From positions 1 to 64,000 of the IMG/VR virus record IMGVR_UViG_3300029319_007985: a stretch of DNA of 64,000 nucleotides; one strand, 5' to 3'. Position 1 is the stretch's first letter. Each line of letters begins with the position of its first letter. The notes beneath the pieces were generated by a model. The model saw nothing but the letters and a program-made list of their open reading frames with translations, searched no databases and had not been told where the DNA came from. The translations under genes and the position numbers were made by a program. Shown here in pieces: positions 52,436 to 61,789 of the stretch. This DNA is from a virus.

Positions 52436-53141
52436 TTTACCACGATTGTTACAAGACGCAATCAAGTCCAATGAATACGACATCAATGTGATCACAAAAC
52501 ATCTAAAACTTCCATGGCTAAAATTAGATCTTGATTTTGGTCTGGACGAAAATGATCACGATCAACTGATGAGCCAAGAGGATTGGAGAACAAAATGGAA
52601 CTTTCCTAGTTTAGAAGACAACTCTTATCAGGTCAAAAACTGGAACGGAAAAATATTTTTTGGGCCAAGAGACTTCTCTAAATTTCTAGACCTGTCTAAA
52701 AGCCACCAACACGACCACGACGAGGATAGTAAGTGCAGACTTTTTAGGAAAAAAATGGAGTATGGTTGGGCAACTGAAAGTGTCATTAAACAAAAAATAC
52801 AAAAGTTGATACCTGACGAAGATCTTAATTTGGTGAATTCTTACGTGCTTCCTCCTGGCGGCTATATCTTTCCACATAGAGATTACGCAATAGATGGGTT
52901 TGGATTGGCAAAAATATATGTTGCTGTACAATGGAAAAAAGGAAATATTTTTGGAATGTATGGCTGTGGCGATATACCAATCAAACAGGGTGATGTCCTA
53001 TTGGTAAACAATTACACTTTGCCTCATTGGGTCTACAATGGAAGCGATGAAAACAGGATAGTCCTCGATGTGTCTGCAAATTTGCAATCACCTAATATAA
53101 AAGACAGCATCATAGATGCCTTCAAAAAACATTTTCGGTAG
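52422..53141 (+). CDS. Aspartyl/asparaginyl beta-hydroxylase-like 2OG oxygenase
   Basis: 239 aa. Iron site IFPHRDYAIDG (HxD) and the distal His in NYTLPHWVYNGSDENRIVLDVSA, where the arginine after it binds 2-oxoglutarate; this is the Asp/Asn hydroxylase arrangement. The N-terminal 100 residues (WLKLDLDFGLDEND, VKNWNGKIFFGPRD) are specific to the phage type. The substrate may be a protein residue or a sugar; the preceding beta-rich pair could present it. Confidence 0.7.
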   Translation: MTIDNLPRLLQDAIKSNEYDINVITKHLKLPWLKLDLDFGLDENDHDQLMSQEDWRTKWNFPSLEDNSYQVKNWNGKIFFGPRDFSKFLDLSKSHQHDHDEDSKCRLFRKKMEYGWATESVIKQKIQKLIPDEDLNLVNSYVLPPGGYIFPHRDYAIDGFGLAKIYVAVQWKKGNIFGMYGCGDIPIKQGDVLLVNNYTLPHWVYNGSDENRIVLDVSANLQSPNIKDSIIDAFKKHFR

Positions 53142-53160
53142 TCACAAAAAAATAATATTT

Positions 53161-53189
53161 CTGTAACATTGTTGTAACATTTGTGTGTT
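53161..53189 (+). promoter_or_regulatory. Pho box upstream of pstS
   Basis: Three direct 7-nt repeats at 11-nt spacing: CTGTAAC (53161), TTGTAAC (53172) and the weaker GTGTGTT (53183). This is PhoB-box geometry. A TAAATA at 53190-53195 adjoins it. PhoB of the host would activate pstS under phosphate starvation. Confidence 0.65.
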
Positions 53190-53241
53190 TAAATATTACT
53201 GTTTTATAACCAATGAAAACATTAAAACAAAAGGACAATAA

Positions 53242-54195
53242 ATGAAACACATAACACAAATCCTTTGTGCAGTGTTTTTATTCTCAACCACAGTATCGGC
53301 AAAAACTCCAGCAATCAAAATTGTAGGTAGTTCAACTGTCTATCCTTTCACCACAGTAGTGGCAGAAAGATTTGGACAGGAGACAAAATATCCTACACCG
53401 GTTGTTGAGTCTACAGGTACAGGTGGCGGAATGAAACTATTCTGTGCAGGGGTAAACACAAACACTCCTTCTGTGACCAATGCCTCCAGAGCAATTAAAA
53501 GCAAAGAGAAAGCATTGTGTGAAAAGAACGGAGTATCATGGATTGAGATCGCAGTGGGCAATGACGGTATTGCTTTTGCCAATTCAAACGACGGACCAAA
53601 GATAAACATCACAAAGAAGCAGTTATGGGAAGCCATGGGTGCTCTTGGATCACATCCTAAGAAATGGTCAGACATAGACGCAAGTCTACCAGACCAAGAA
53701 ATCAAAGTGATGGTACCACCTCCAACATCAGGAACCAGAGATGCATGGAACAGTCTTGTAATGAAAAAAGGATGTCCTAAAGACATACTTGAAGCACAAG
53801 GCAAAAAGAAATGCTATCTTTTGAGAGAAGATGGAGCAATGGTTGAAGCAGGAGAAAATGACACTTTGTTAATACAAAAACTTGTGGCAGATCCTAAATA
53901 TTTTGCAATATTTGGATTCAGTTATCTAGACAATGCAAGAGACAAAGTAAAAGCGGCAACAATTGAAGATGCAGAAATAAGTCTTGATTCTATTCAGGAC
54001 TATTCTTATCCGGTGGCTAGACCTTTATTCATATACATCAAAAAAGAACACATAGGTACTGTTCCAGGACTGAACAAGTTCGTTAAGATGTATGTCAGTA
54101 AAAAGACCATGGGTCCAAAAGGTTACTTGATTGACAGAGGACTAGTGCCTTTGGACAAAGCAACCTACAAGGAAATGGTAAGCAGAACCAAATAG
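53242..54195 (+). CDS. pstS: Phosphate ABC transporter substrate-binding protein PstS
   Basis: 317 aa with signal peptide (MKHITQILCAVFLFSTTVSA). Phosphate-site segments: IKIVGSSTVYPFTTVVAERF, ESTGTGGGMKLFCAG, VTNASRAIKSKEK and PPPTSGTRDAWNSL. It captures phosphate in the periplasm for host PstABC. PstS is a known auxiliary gene of marine phages, and the Pho box makes host control likely. Confidence 0.93.
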   Translation: MKHITQILCAVFLFSTTVSAKTPAIKIVGSSTVYPFTTVVAERFGQETKYPTPVVESTGTGGGMKLFCAGVNTNTPSVTNASRAIKSKEKALCEKNGVSWIEIAVGNDGIAFANSNDGPKINITKKQLWEAMGALGSHPKKWSDIDASLPDQEIKVMVPPPTSGTRDAWNSLVMKKGCPKDILEAQGKKKCYLLREDGAMVEAGENDTLLIQKLVADPKYFAIFGFSYLDNARDKVKAATIEDAEISLDSIQDYSYPVARPLFIYIKKEHIGTVPGLNKFVKMYVSKKTMGPKGYLIDRGLVPLDKATYKEMVSRTK

Positions 54196-54196
54196 A

Positions 54197-54225
54197 TAGA
54201 CATTGTTCGCAATACCCAATAAAAT
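54197..54225 (+). promoter_or_regulatory. Sigma70-like promoter, leaderless spacing
   Basis: TAGACA, 17-bp spacer, TAAAAT, then 6 nt to ATG 54232. Confidence 0.55.
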
Positions 54226-54231
54226 ACTTTT

Positions 54232-55041
54232 ATGAAAAGATTGGGTATTGTTGGACATGGCTTTGTGGGATCTGCTATCAATCAAGGCTTTACCAAAAAC
54301 ATACAGAAATACATTGTTGATCCAAACAAGTTCAGTGGCAACACAATTCAACAACTTATAAAATTCAAACCCGACGCAGTGTTTGTTGCGGTTCCAACTC
54401 CACAACTTGAAACAGGAGAGTGTAACACAGAAATATTGGATTCAGTGTTGCAAGAACTGAATCAGGCAAAGGCCCTTTTAGTCATCATCAAGTCCACAGT
54501 GCCCGCATATAAACTACAAGCGATCAAAGAACAGTGTATAAATTTGAGAATAGTGTACAATCCAGAATTCCTAACTGAAAAGAATTATCTCCAGGATTTT
54601 AAAAGTCCTCCCATGCATGTTTTTGGAGGAGCAATCACAGACACAGAACAAGTTGAGGCGCTGTACAAGGAGTACAGCAGTTGTAAAAAGTGTCCTGTTT
54701 TCCATACAGACATCGTGTCAGCGTCTATGGTCAAGTACTGCATTAACAGTTTCCTTGCCACGAAGGTCACGTTCATGAACGAGATGTATGACGTGCTGAA
54801 AGCGGCCAAAGGAACTGATTGGAGTGAGTTTGTCAAAATAATCAACAGCGACCCAAGGATAGGCAAGACACATATGAGGGTTCCAGGCAATGACGGAGTC
54901 AGAGGTTACGCCGGGTCATGCTTTCCCAAGGACACTGCCGCACTGGCCTATTTTGCCAGAGAGATACTGAACACGCCATTTACACAACTAGAAACTAGTA
55001 TTGAAATCAACGACAAGTTAAGGAAAAAGAACCAGTCCTAA
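54232..55041 (+). CDS. Short UDP-glucose/nucleotide-sugar 6-dehydrogenase
   Basis: 269 aa against about 440 for the family. NAD site GIVGHGFVGSAI (GxGxxG), VFVAVPTPQL, IKSTVPAYK, then the central domain with VYNPEFLTEKNYLQDF and the catalytic cysteine in GYAGSCFPKDTAAL. The C-terminal UDP-sugar-binding domain is missing; the frame ends naturally, so it is a compact version and not a fresh truncation. It may act on a different sugar nucleotide or as part of a complex. Phage versions of this length occur in T4-like marine phages. Confidence 0.8.
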   Translation: MKRLGIVGHGFVGSAINQGFTKNIQKYIVDPNKFSGNTIQQLIKFKPDAVFVAVPTPQLETGECNTEILDSVLQELNQAKALLVIIKSTVPAYKLQAIKEQCINLRIVYNPEFLTEKNYLQDFKSPPMHVFGGAITDTEQVEALYKEYSSCKKCPVFHTDIVSASMVKYCINSFLATKVTFMNEMYDVLKAAKGTDWSEFVKIINSDPRIGKTHMRVPGNDGVRGYAGSCFPKDTAALAYFAREILNTPFTQLETSIEINDKLRKKNQS

Positions 55042-55046
55042 ACGAT

Positions 55047-55052
55047 TAAATA
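55047..55052 (+). promoter_or_regulatory. T4-like late promoter element, leaderless spacing
   Basis: TAAATA exactly 5 nt before ATG 55058. Confidence 0.55.
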
Positions 55053-55057
55053 GTGTT

Positions 55058-56239
55058 ATGAAACCGTGGTTTATAGACGAAGCAGAAATAATCAAATTTC
55101 CTACGAAAAAAAGCAATGTGGTCACAATGCCCAATGTTAACAGTTATCCAGACTTTATCACAGGTGTGCGTGATCTACAGGCCAAACTCAAAGACAAAAC
55201 CATATCAACAGACAGTTACAACAAACTATACACTGACCTAATAAACAGATTTAGACTGCAAAGGGAGTCTGCGGACAAACCATGGTTCTTAAAAGAATTA
55301 GACGACCGTGGCATTATGAGTGTTATCAAAGCAAGACTAAAAGATCCAAATATCGACACTGAAACTTTACAAAAAGTGTTATTTGCTCTTGAAGGTGGTG
55401 GCCTAACAAAAAGATTACAAAATGTTTTAGAAAACGACCCAGATGCAAAAAGGATACTAGAAAAAGTTACAGAAACAATTTTACAGGCCAAAGGAACCAC
55501 AGAAGAAATTGATCAATTTATAAAACAATATCCACAAGGAATGGTTAAAATTGATGCATTAACATCACCAGGTGCTAAAAGTTGGGGAGACATATTTGTT
55601 GGATATGATGGCCAAAATTTTATGAGTAGAGTGGTAGAAAGATTGTATGGACTAAAAAATCAAGGAATAGGTCCAGGTGAAGTATGCCTTTCTGTATTGA
55701 GTCCACAAATATTCCATAGTGGATCAAAACCAGGAGCGGGAGATATCTTTGTTGAGGGCCAAGGTCATTTTGAAATAAAAGCCAGTGTGGCTAAACCAGG
55801 TAGACTATTTGATGGAAGAAAAGCAAAGGTTGACATGAACACAATACAGAATGTAAGAGATCAACTGAAGATTGATAAGCCTAGAGTCAACTTGAAAGAC
55901 CTTATAGCGGCCAATCCAAATCAACAACAAGTGGCTTCATTGACAAAAGCAATATTTAGACATGTTGATAACATCACACCATTTGTAAATGCAATTATGA
56001 AAAAGGACGAGGGTGCCGCAAAACTAGAACACACAAAACTGGCATACCAAAATTATCAAAATATGACAGCGCAAGGTGATGACACCTTTGTTGGAATAAT
56101 TTTCATGAGTGGTGCTAAAAAATGGTCAAATGTCGTGACAAATATTGACCAGTTGATACAGAACGTTGCAGTTGGCACGGTGTACGTTGCATCACCAGAC
56201 CAAGCAGATTTATTTCCACAGACCACCTACAAGTTTTAA
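55058..56239 (+). CDS. Unknown phage protein, possible PD-(D/E)XK-like core
   Basis: 393 aa. GSKPGAGDIFVEGQGHFEIKASVAK has the G-D-(x)n-E-x-K pattern of restriction-type nuclease folds. The N-terminal 200 residues are helical and charged. It fits the layout of unnamed proteins in T4-like cyanophages. Leaderless late start. Nuclease activity is inference from a short motif. Confidence 0.5.
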   Translation: MKPWFIDEAEIIKFPTKKSNVVTMPNVNSYPDFITGVRDLQAKLKDKTISTDSYNKLYTDLINRFRLQRESADKPWFLKELDDRGIMSVIKARLKDPNIDTETLQKVLFALEGGGLTKRLQNVLENDPDAKRILEKVTETILQAKGTTEEIDQFIKQYPQGMVKIDALTSPGAKSWGDIFVGYDGQNFMSRVVERLYGLKNQGIGPGEVCLSVLSPQIFHSGSKPGAGDIFVEGQGHFEIKASVAKPGRLFDGRKAKVDMNTIQNVRDQLKIDKPRVNLKDLIAANPNQQQVASLTKAIFRHVDNITPFVNAIMKKDEGAAKLEHTKLAYQNYQNMTAQGDDTFVGIIFMSGAKKWSNVVTNIDQLIQNVAVGTVYVASPDQADLFPQTTYKF

Positions 56240-56267
56240 ACACCTATGACACCATAAGTAAAAGTGT

Positions 56268-56846
56268 ATGAGCACTTATCTAGATGGAAAACTTTTGGTT
56301 GCTCCTCCAAAAATGAAAGATTGGAGATTTGCCAGAAGTGTGGTTTATATCTTCAAACATGACGTCAGTGGTGCGGGCGGGATCATAGTAAATAAAAAAG
56401 TTAGTGTGCCCACCTTTGACACTGTTTGCAAAACAGGCCATATCAAAAAAGATCCAAGTGTAAACCCCACAATTTTTTATGGCGGCCCAGTTATGACCAA
56501 TCTGATTGGTTGCTTACACACCTTGGATTATAGAATAGGAACCACCAATGTCTCTACAAGCAATGTTGGATTTACTCTAGACAAGAGCATAATAGAAGAT
56601 ATCGCAGTCGGCAAAGGCCCCAAAAAGTTTTTGCTTACCATGGGAATCTCTAGTTGGGAAGCAGGACAACTGGAGTCTGAAATCGATGCGCTACCACCGA
56701 GACAAAAAACAGGTTCTTGGCTCTCAATCAATTACGACAAAGAAATAGTTTTTGGACCCAAACTACAGTCCCTTTGGTCAGATTGTGTTTTTAGGTGTGT
56801 TGAAAACACAACCAAAGACTTCACAGACAAAGTTTTTAAAAATTAA
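56268..56846 (+). CDS. yqgE: YqgE/UPF0301 family protein
   Basis: 192 aa. Family landmarks: LDGKLLVAPPKMKDWRFARSVVYI, a GAGGIIVNKKV segment, IFYGGPVMTNL, and LTMGISSWEAGQLESEIDA. YqgE is conserved in proteobacteria with no settled role (linked to transcription and redox in some reports, from memory). Rare in phages. Convergent with the metalloprotease gene (4-nt overlap). Confidence 0.85.
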   Translation: MSTYLDGKLLVAPPKMKDWRFARSVVYIFKHDVSGAGGIIVNKKVSVPTFDTVCKTGHIKKDPSVNPTIFYGGPVMTNLIGCLHTLDYRIGTTNVSTSNVGFTLDKSIIEDIAVGKGPKKFLLTMGISSWEAGQLESEIDALPPRQKTGSWLSINYDKEIVFGPKLQSLWSDCVFRCVENTTKDFTDKVFKN

Positions 56847-57250
56847 TTTACTGGACAGGTACTAATAAGTTTGTACCAAAGTTCATCATATTCCCAATTC
56901 AGTCCGTGAACTTCCAACATGTATTTTTTCTGTAGAGGATACACATCTTTTTCCCACTCTTGTACGCATTCACCTTTGAATCCGTTCTGGTCCTGCACAT
57001 AATGAAACAGTTCGTGGAACAACACACTTTTCTTCCATGGGTCATGGATATCAAAATCGTCCCTGATATAGATGATATCTTTTTTTGTGCTGTAAAAACC
57101 TTTTAGATTTCCACCACCGGTCGTGGTTTCTCCGTATATTTCTTCCAACTGTGCCTGCGGTAACATGATCACTTGAGGGTGTGGAAGGTCAACGTTGTAG
57201 TTTGTATTTGCTCCAATCCAAAGGAGCATGAACGCAATCACTGACTTCAT
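56843..57250 (-). CDS. Exported zinc metalloprotease-like protein
   Basis: 135 aa from ATG 57250, with a signal peptide (MKSVIAFMLLWIGA). The HExxH motif is in LFHELFHYVQDQNGF, a minimal gluzincin-like site, followed by acidic residues (GECVQEWEKD) that could give the third ligand. A TAAATA element lies 10 nt upstream on the minus strand. Too small for a typical protease; a DUF-type metallopeptidase is likely. Confidence 0.6.
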   Translation of the reverse strand: MKSVIAFMLLWIGANTNYNVDLPHPQVIMLPQAQLEEIYGETTTGGGNLKGFYSTKKDIIYIRDDFDIHDPWKKSVLFHELFHYVQDQNGFKGECVQEWEKDVYPLQKKYMLEVHGLNWEYDELWYKLISTCPVN

Positions 57251-57260
57251 AATATACGCA

Positions 57261-57266
57261 TATTTA
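57261..57266 (-). promoter_or_regulatory. T4-like late promoter element
   Basis: TAAATA on the minus strand, 10 nt before the metalloprotease ATG, divergent from the element at 57335. Confidence 0.4.
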
Positions 57267-57334
57267 ATCCGATAAGAACTTAGAATAAACACCTATATAA
57301 TAATAGTATATTATTAATTTAGTAAACTGCTCTG

Positions 57335-57340
57335 TAAATA
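57335..57340 (+). promoter_or_regulatory. T4-like late promoter element of the RTX operon
   Basis: TAAATA 25 nt before ATG 57366. Confidence 0.4.
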
Positions 57341-57365
57341 ATCATGAGCGAGGTTAACGTACTAA

Positions 57366-60300
57366 ATGGCAGGTCACACAGAATCTATACAAATATCTTA
57401 CGAACAGTTGTCGCAAGGCAAGTATGTGCGTAATGGTGATGACCTTTCAATTACTACTCATGACCTATGGGGAGAAGCCAAAACGGTTCTGCTCAAAAAC
57501 TATTTTGAAACATCTCCCGACCTCGTCACTTTAAAAGGATCCACTCTCAAAGGCAACATTGTTAACCTCTTGGCTGTAGACAGTCAACCCGATACATCTA
57601 ATGTTGCTTTTGAGGATCCCAATGCCATAGGTAAAATTACAACCGCTGATTTGCCGGTCATAGTACAACGTGCGGACCAATTCATAGAATTACAAAAAGG
57701 CGATCTAATATATCTCAACGATGTGATAGATGCCAAAGACGGCAGTGTGGGTGTTGCATTCAAAGACGACAGTTCAATATCTGTTGACCCCGGTGCCAAA
57801 ATGGTCATAGACGACTTTGTGTATGATCCTGCTGAACCCACAACAGGATCCATGAATGCCAATATTATCACAGGAAACTTTTCTTTCATATCAGGACAGA
57901 TTGCCAAGACTGGCAACGATGCCATGCAGGTCACAACTCCTGTTTTGACCATAGGTGTTAGGGGAACAAATGTGGCAGGTAAAGCCAACCAAGACGGAGA
58001 AGAAAACGAAATAGTTTTACTTCCAAACGAAGACGGCACTGTTGGACAGGTCATGATAACAAACCAATCTGGATCTGTTTTATTGACAGAAGCATTTCAG
58101 GCCACAACCATAGCAACGGCTCTACAACCACCAACTGTGCCTGTGATACTGCCAAAAGAGATTGTGCTTAAAAAGTTTGCGAAAACGATAGCCACAACCA
58201 AAAAGACCAAAAAGTTAAGAGAAACAGAAAAAGAAGCAGAAGAGGCCGCTAAAGAAAAAGTGGAAGCAGAGGAAGAGAAAGAAGAACTGGAAGAAGAAAA
58301 AGAAGAATTAGAAGAAGAAGCCGAGGGGTTGGAAGAAGAGAAAGAACAACTTGAGGAGGAGGCCGAAGCACTGGAAGAAGAAGCGGAAGCACTGGAAGAG
58401 GAAAAAGAGCAGATCGAGGAAGAAGCAGAACTTGTTGAACAAGAAAAAGAACAGGTTGAAGAAAAAGCAGAGGCTCTGGAAGAGAAAGCAGAAGAACTTG
58501 AGAAGAAATTGGAAGAAGTGCCTGTTGAAGAAAAGGAACAGATCGAAAAAGAACTAGAAGCAATCGAAGAAGAGATTCAAGAAGTTGAAGAAATCAAAGA
58601 AGAGATTGACCAGAAGGTCCAAGAAGTAGAAGAAAAAATACAGGAAGTACAGGAAAAAGAACAGATAATAGAAGACAAAGCAGTAGAAATTGAACAGCAA
58701 GTTAAAGAAGTCGAACAACAGGTTCAGATAGTTGAAGAAAAATTTGTGCAAGTTGAACAACAGTTTGTTGAAATTGAAGAAAAAATAATACAGGTAGAAC
58801 AGAAGTTTGAACAGATTGAACAGGACTTCGAGCAGTTCCAACAGGAGTTTGTACAAGAATTTAAAGAATTTATTCCAGAAGAAGAACTACAACAGTTTGT
58901 AAATGAGGCACCAATTGAAATCATTCAAGACGTGCAAGAAATGATCAGAGAAGACATCAAAAACAATCCAGAAATTTTTGATCAAGAACCAGAGGTAATA
59001 GAAGAAGAAATAATTGACGAGGATCCTTTCCAAGAAGTGCCTGAAGAAGATGTAATTCTTCTAGATCCTGAACAGGACTTTGATCAAATGAAAGAAGAGT
59101 TTGAACAATTTGTAGAAGAAAATCCAAATGAAGTTCCTGAAGAAATACAAGATGTTTTTGCTGAGGCAGACAACATGGAAGAGTTTAATGAAGAAATGGA
59201 TGCCTTGATGCAGGACGAAGAGTTCATACAAAAGTTGGAAGAACAAATGCCAGTGCAGGATGAGGTGTTCAATGAAGAACCAGTGATAAAAGAAGAAGAG
59301 CCAATATTGGTTGAAGATGATTTACAAATTGAACAGCAAATCAATTATGATTACAATGAAGATGATCTGTTTATCGCATATGAGGGGCCTATTTTGGAAA
59401 TTGAAGGTCACAACGAACTAATAGAAGACAATAATTTTATTATTGAACTAACTCCTGAGGGAAACAATAATGATGATCTGCAATTACTGGTACAAGACCA
59501 ACAGATCGTGGCCAGTCCACTGGCTATTTCTTCCACTTCAACTGTGTCTATGGCAGAGAACGCCAGCGATGGTGCCACGGTGGCGGACATAGATCACACA
59601 GGAGGAGATGGCACAGTCACATATTCAATAACAGCAGGCAATGGTGAGGGCAAGTTTTCAATCAACAGTTCAACAGGCGTTATCACATACAACACACAGG
59701 CGGCTGTGCTGACTACGGAAACATTTGAAAGCACCACAGAAGGTGCCACACCAACAGGTTGGACAGGGGCAACAGTGGACGCAACAACCTACTACGGAAA
59801 CATATTGGGTAGGTTCAATGGAGATTCAAACACAGGACAGGATGTCTATAAGACATTTGATTTTGACAGTTCCCACGCAGGCAAAAGAGTCCAGATAGAT
59901 TTCAACTTCTGGGAGTTTGGTACGTGGGACGCAGTCAATCACGGATCGCTGGATCAGAGATTCATGGTGTATGTCAACGACACCTTGGTGGTACAGGACT
60001 TGAGAAGATACACAGGCAACAACCAACAGAAGTACGGTGAGACAGTGGGTAACCTTGGCACAGGTTGGACACCATTACCAAAGGAATCTGGAATGGCCAC
60101 CATAAACGGACAACAAGAAGGTGAACTGTACAGACTGTATGGTACCCTGGACGGCAACGGTGACATCAAGTTGGGATTTGGAGCCAGACTGGACGAATCT
60201 CTCAGCAACGAAAGTGCCGCTGTGGACAACATAAAGATTTCACTCACGGATCTTAACTATGAGGATGCCACATCACACACTTTAACAATAACTGCCACTG

Positions 60301-61781
60301 ACGCAAGTAACAACACAGACTCCGTCACACAGTTGATCACAGTGACTGACGTTAACGAAGCACCATACTTCATTGACAACGTGTACGCGGCAAGAACAAT
60401 AGACGAGAATGGTTCGTCTGGCACAGATGTTGCGAGAGTACACGCAGAGGATCTGGAGGGAGATGCAATCACTTATTCAATCACAGCGGGCAACACAGAC
60501 AACAAATTCACAATCAACTCATCCAACGGTTTGATAGAAACAGCAGGCGCACTGGACTATGAGACAACCAGTTCATACACATTAACAGTGACAGCAACAG
60601 ACGAGCACAATGCCACTGGCACCACAACAATCACAGTCAACGTGGGCAACGACACCAGTGATGACGTTCCCAACGATCCCGCAACATGGGTAACAGCAGG
60701 CGACGGATCAGCAGGTGCATACAAACAAACGATTGCCTATGCGGGTCCTGGCACAGATGGTAGAGATTATGCCTCAGCATTGGGACACCAAGGACTAGAT
60801 TTCAACGGTGCTATTGCAAGTAACTTCAATAGTTATGATGTTATTTGGTACCTCAACCAAAGCAACAGTTCATTCACAAACTCTGTATTTTACAATGACA
60901 CTAGATTCACTGATTGGCTCAACAACGGTGGTGTGTTCATAATGCACGATAGATATGTCAATGACAGTCAGTTGGACAATAACCTTCCGGGACACAACGG
61001 CAATGTAACGACTACCAGATCCTATGGTGGTAATGATTCCTCATCATATCAGATAGTGGACGAGAGCACCAGCAACCTACTCAAATACGGACCGGGAGGT
61101 ATCATGGTGGACGACACATCTTCATTTGGATCTGATACAGCAGGAGATCACTCCGGCAATACATGGCAGGGCACATTCAACATTGGTGGTGGTAATGCAA
61201 CCAATCACGGATACATGACAAATCTTGACAGTGACGTGTTGGGATTGGCAACCAACAACACCACAACACGGTACGTGGATGCGGTATGGGAATATGGATC
61301 AGGTGCAGTGTACTATTCCACATCACCACTTGACCACTACATAGGAGCCGCTCCCCAAGATAACGATGCTTGGGACGCCTATGCACTCAACAGTTTACAC
61401 TATGCCACTTCATTAATATTTGATGGATACTCACAGATCAACGGAACAACCAACGAGGACAAGATATATGCTACCGCAGGAGATGATGTGATATATGCTG
61501 GTAACAGTGCTGACACTATTTGGGGTGGTCAGGGAGACGATGTGTTTAAATATGACGCCACAGCAGAGTCTAACTCATCAGCCGTTGACACAATTCTGGA
61601 CTTTAACAAAGATGAAGATTCAATTGATATCAGTGCAATCACCAGCGGAGCATCTATTTCACGCACACTTACAGGCGGCACTAGATTCAAATTAGACATA
61701 GACAACAACGGCACTTACGACATGGAGTTTGAATTGTCAGGATACACGGGCACAGCAGATGATGTGACAGTGGTGACTTAG
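57366..61781 (+). CDS. Giant FecR/RTX-type secreted protein with coiled coil and cadherin-like repeats
   Basis: 1471 aa. Residues about 70-240 form a FecR-type domain (VQRADQFIELQKGDLIYLND, VTTPVLTIGVRGTN). About 265-520 is an extreme glutamate/lysine coiled coil, then an acidic Q/E-rich stretch to about 720. From about 720 come cadherin-like repeats (STVSMAENASDGATVADID, VTDVNEAPYFI, ALDYETTSSYTLTVTATDE) around a jelly-roll-like insert (about 785-960). About 1110-1370 is a GATase/flavodoxin-like segment (NNGGVFIMHDRYVND). The C-terminus has RTX-type calcium repeats (AGDDVIYAGNSADTIWGGQGDDVF) and an M10-type tail (ILDFNKDEDSIDIS), the usual uncleaved type I secretion signal. Probably a surface adhesin exported by the next two gene products. 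Confidence 0.85.
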   Translation: MAGHTESIQISYEQLSQGKYVRNGDDLSITTHDLWGEAKTVLLKNYFETSPDLVTLKGSTLKGNIVNLLAVDSQPDTSNVAFEDPNAIGKITTADLPVIVQRADQFIELQKGDLIYLNDVIDAKDGSVGVAFKDDSSISVDPGAKMVIDDFVYDPAEPTTGSMNANIITGNFSFISGQIAKTGNDAMQVTTPVLTIGVRGTNVAGKANQDGEENEIVLLPNEDGTVGQVMITNQSGSVLLTEAFQATTIATALQPPTVPVILPKEIVLKKFAKTIATTKKTKKLRETEKEAEEAAKEKVEAEEEKEELEEEKEELEEEAEGLEEEKEQLEEEAEALEEEAEALEEEKEQIEEEAELVEQEKEQVEEKAEALEEKAEELEKKLEEVPVEEKEQIEKELEAIEEEIQEVEEIKEEIDQKVQEVEEKIQEVQEKEQIIEDKAVEIEQQVKEVEQQVQIVEEKFVQVEQQFVEIEEKIIQVEQKFEQIEQDFEQFQQEFVQEFKEFIPEEELQQFVNEAPIEIIQDVQEMIREDIKNNPEIFDQEPEVIEEEIIDEDPFQEVPEEDVILLDPEQDFDQMKEEFEQFVEENPNEVPEEIQDVFAEADNMEEFNEEMDALMQDEEFIQKLEEQMPVQDEVFNEEPVIKEEEPILVEDDLQIEQQINYDYNEDDLFIAYEGPILEIEGHNELIEDNNFIIELTPEGNNNDDLQLLVQDQQIVASPLAISSTSTVSMAENASDGATVADIDHTGGDGTVTYSITAGNGEGKFSINSSTGVITYNTQAAVLTTETFESTTEGATPTGWTGATVDATTYYGNILGRFNGDSNTGQDVYKTFDFDSSHAGKRVQIDFNFWEFGTWDAVNHGSLDQRFMVYVNDTLVVQDLRRYTGNNQQKYGETVGNLGTGWTPLPKESGMATINGQQEGELYRLYGTLDGNGDIKLGFGARLDESLSNESAAVDNIKISLTDLNYEDATSHTLTITATDASNNTDSVTQLITVTDVNEAPYFIDNVYAARTIDENGSSGTDVARVHAEDLEGDAITYSITAGNTDNKFTINSSNGLIETAGALDYETTSSYTLTVTATDEHNATGTTTITVNVGNDTSDDVPNDPATWVTAGDGSAGAYKQTIAYAGPGTDGRDYASALGHQGLDFNGAIASNFNSYDVIWYLNQSNSSFTNSVFYNDTRFTDWLNNGGVFIMHDRYVNDSQLDNNLPGHNGNVTTTRSYGGNDSSSYQIVDESTSNLLKYGPGGIMVDDTSSFGSDTAGDHSGNTWQGTFNIGGGNATNHGYMTNLDSDVLGLATNNTTTRYVDAVWEYGSGAVYYSTSPLDHYIGAAPQDNDAWDAYALNSLHYATSLIFDGYSQINGTTNEDKIYATAGDDVIYAGNSADTIWGGQGDDVFKYDATAESNSSAVDTILDFNKDEDSIDISAITSGASISRTLTGGTRFKLDIDNNGTYDMEFELSGYTGTADDVTVVT

Positions 61782-61783
61782 AA

Positions 61784-61789
61784 TAAATA
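61784..61789 (+). promoter_or_regulatory. T4-like late promoter element
   Basis: ATAAATA 13 nt before ATG 61803, directly after the RTX stop. Confidence 0.45.

Noticed and set aside
58200-58900. CRISPR array or DNA satellite
   Set aside because: The repetitive GAAGAAGAA-type sequence encodes the coiled coil in frame and has no fixed repeat/spacer pattern.
58249-58924. Leucine- or phenylalanine-rich reading frames on the minus strand
   Set aside because: They are complements of the glutamate/lysine/glutamine-rich coiled coil of the RTX protein.
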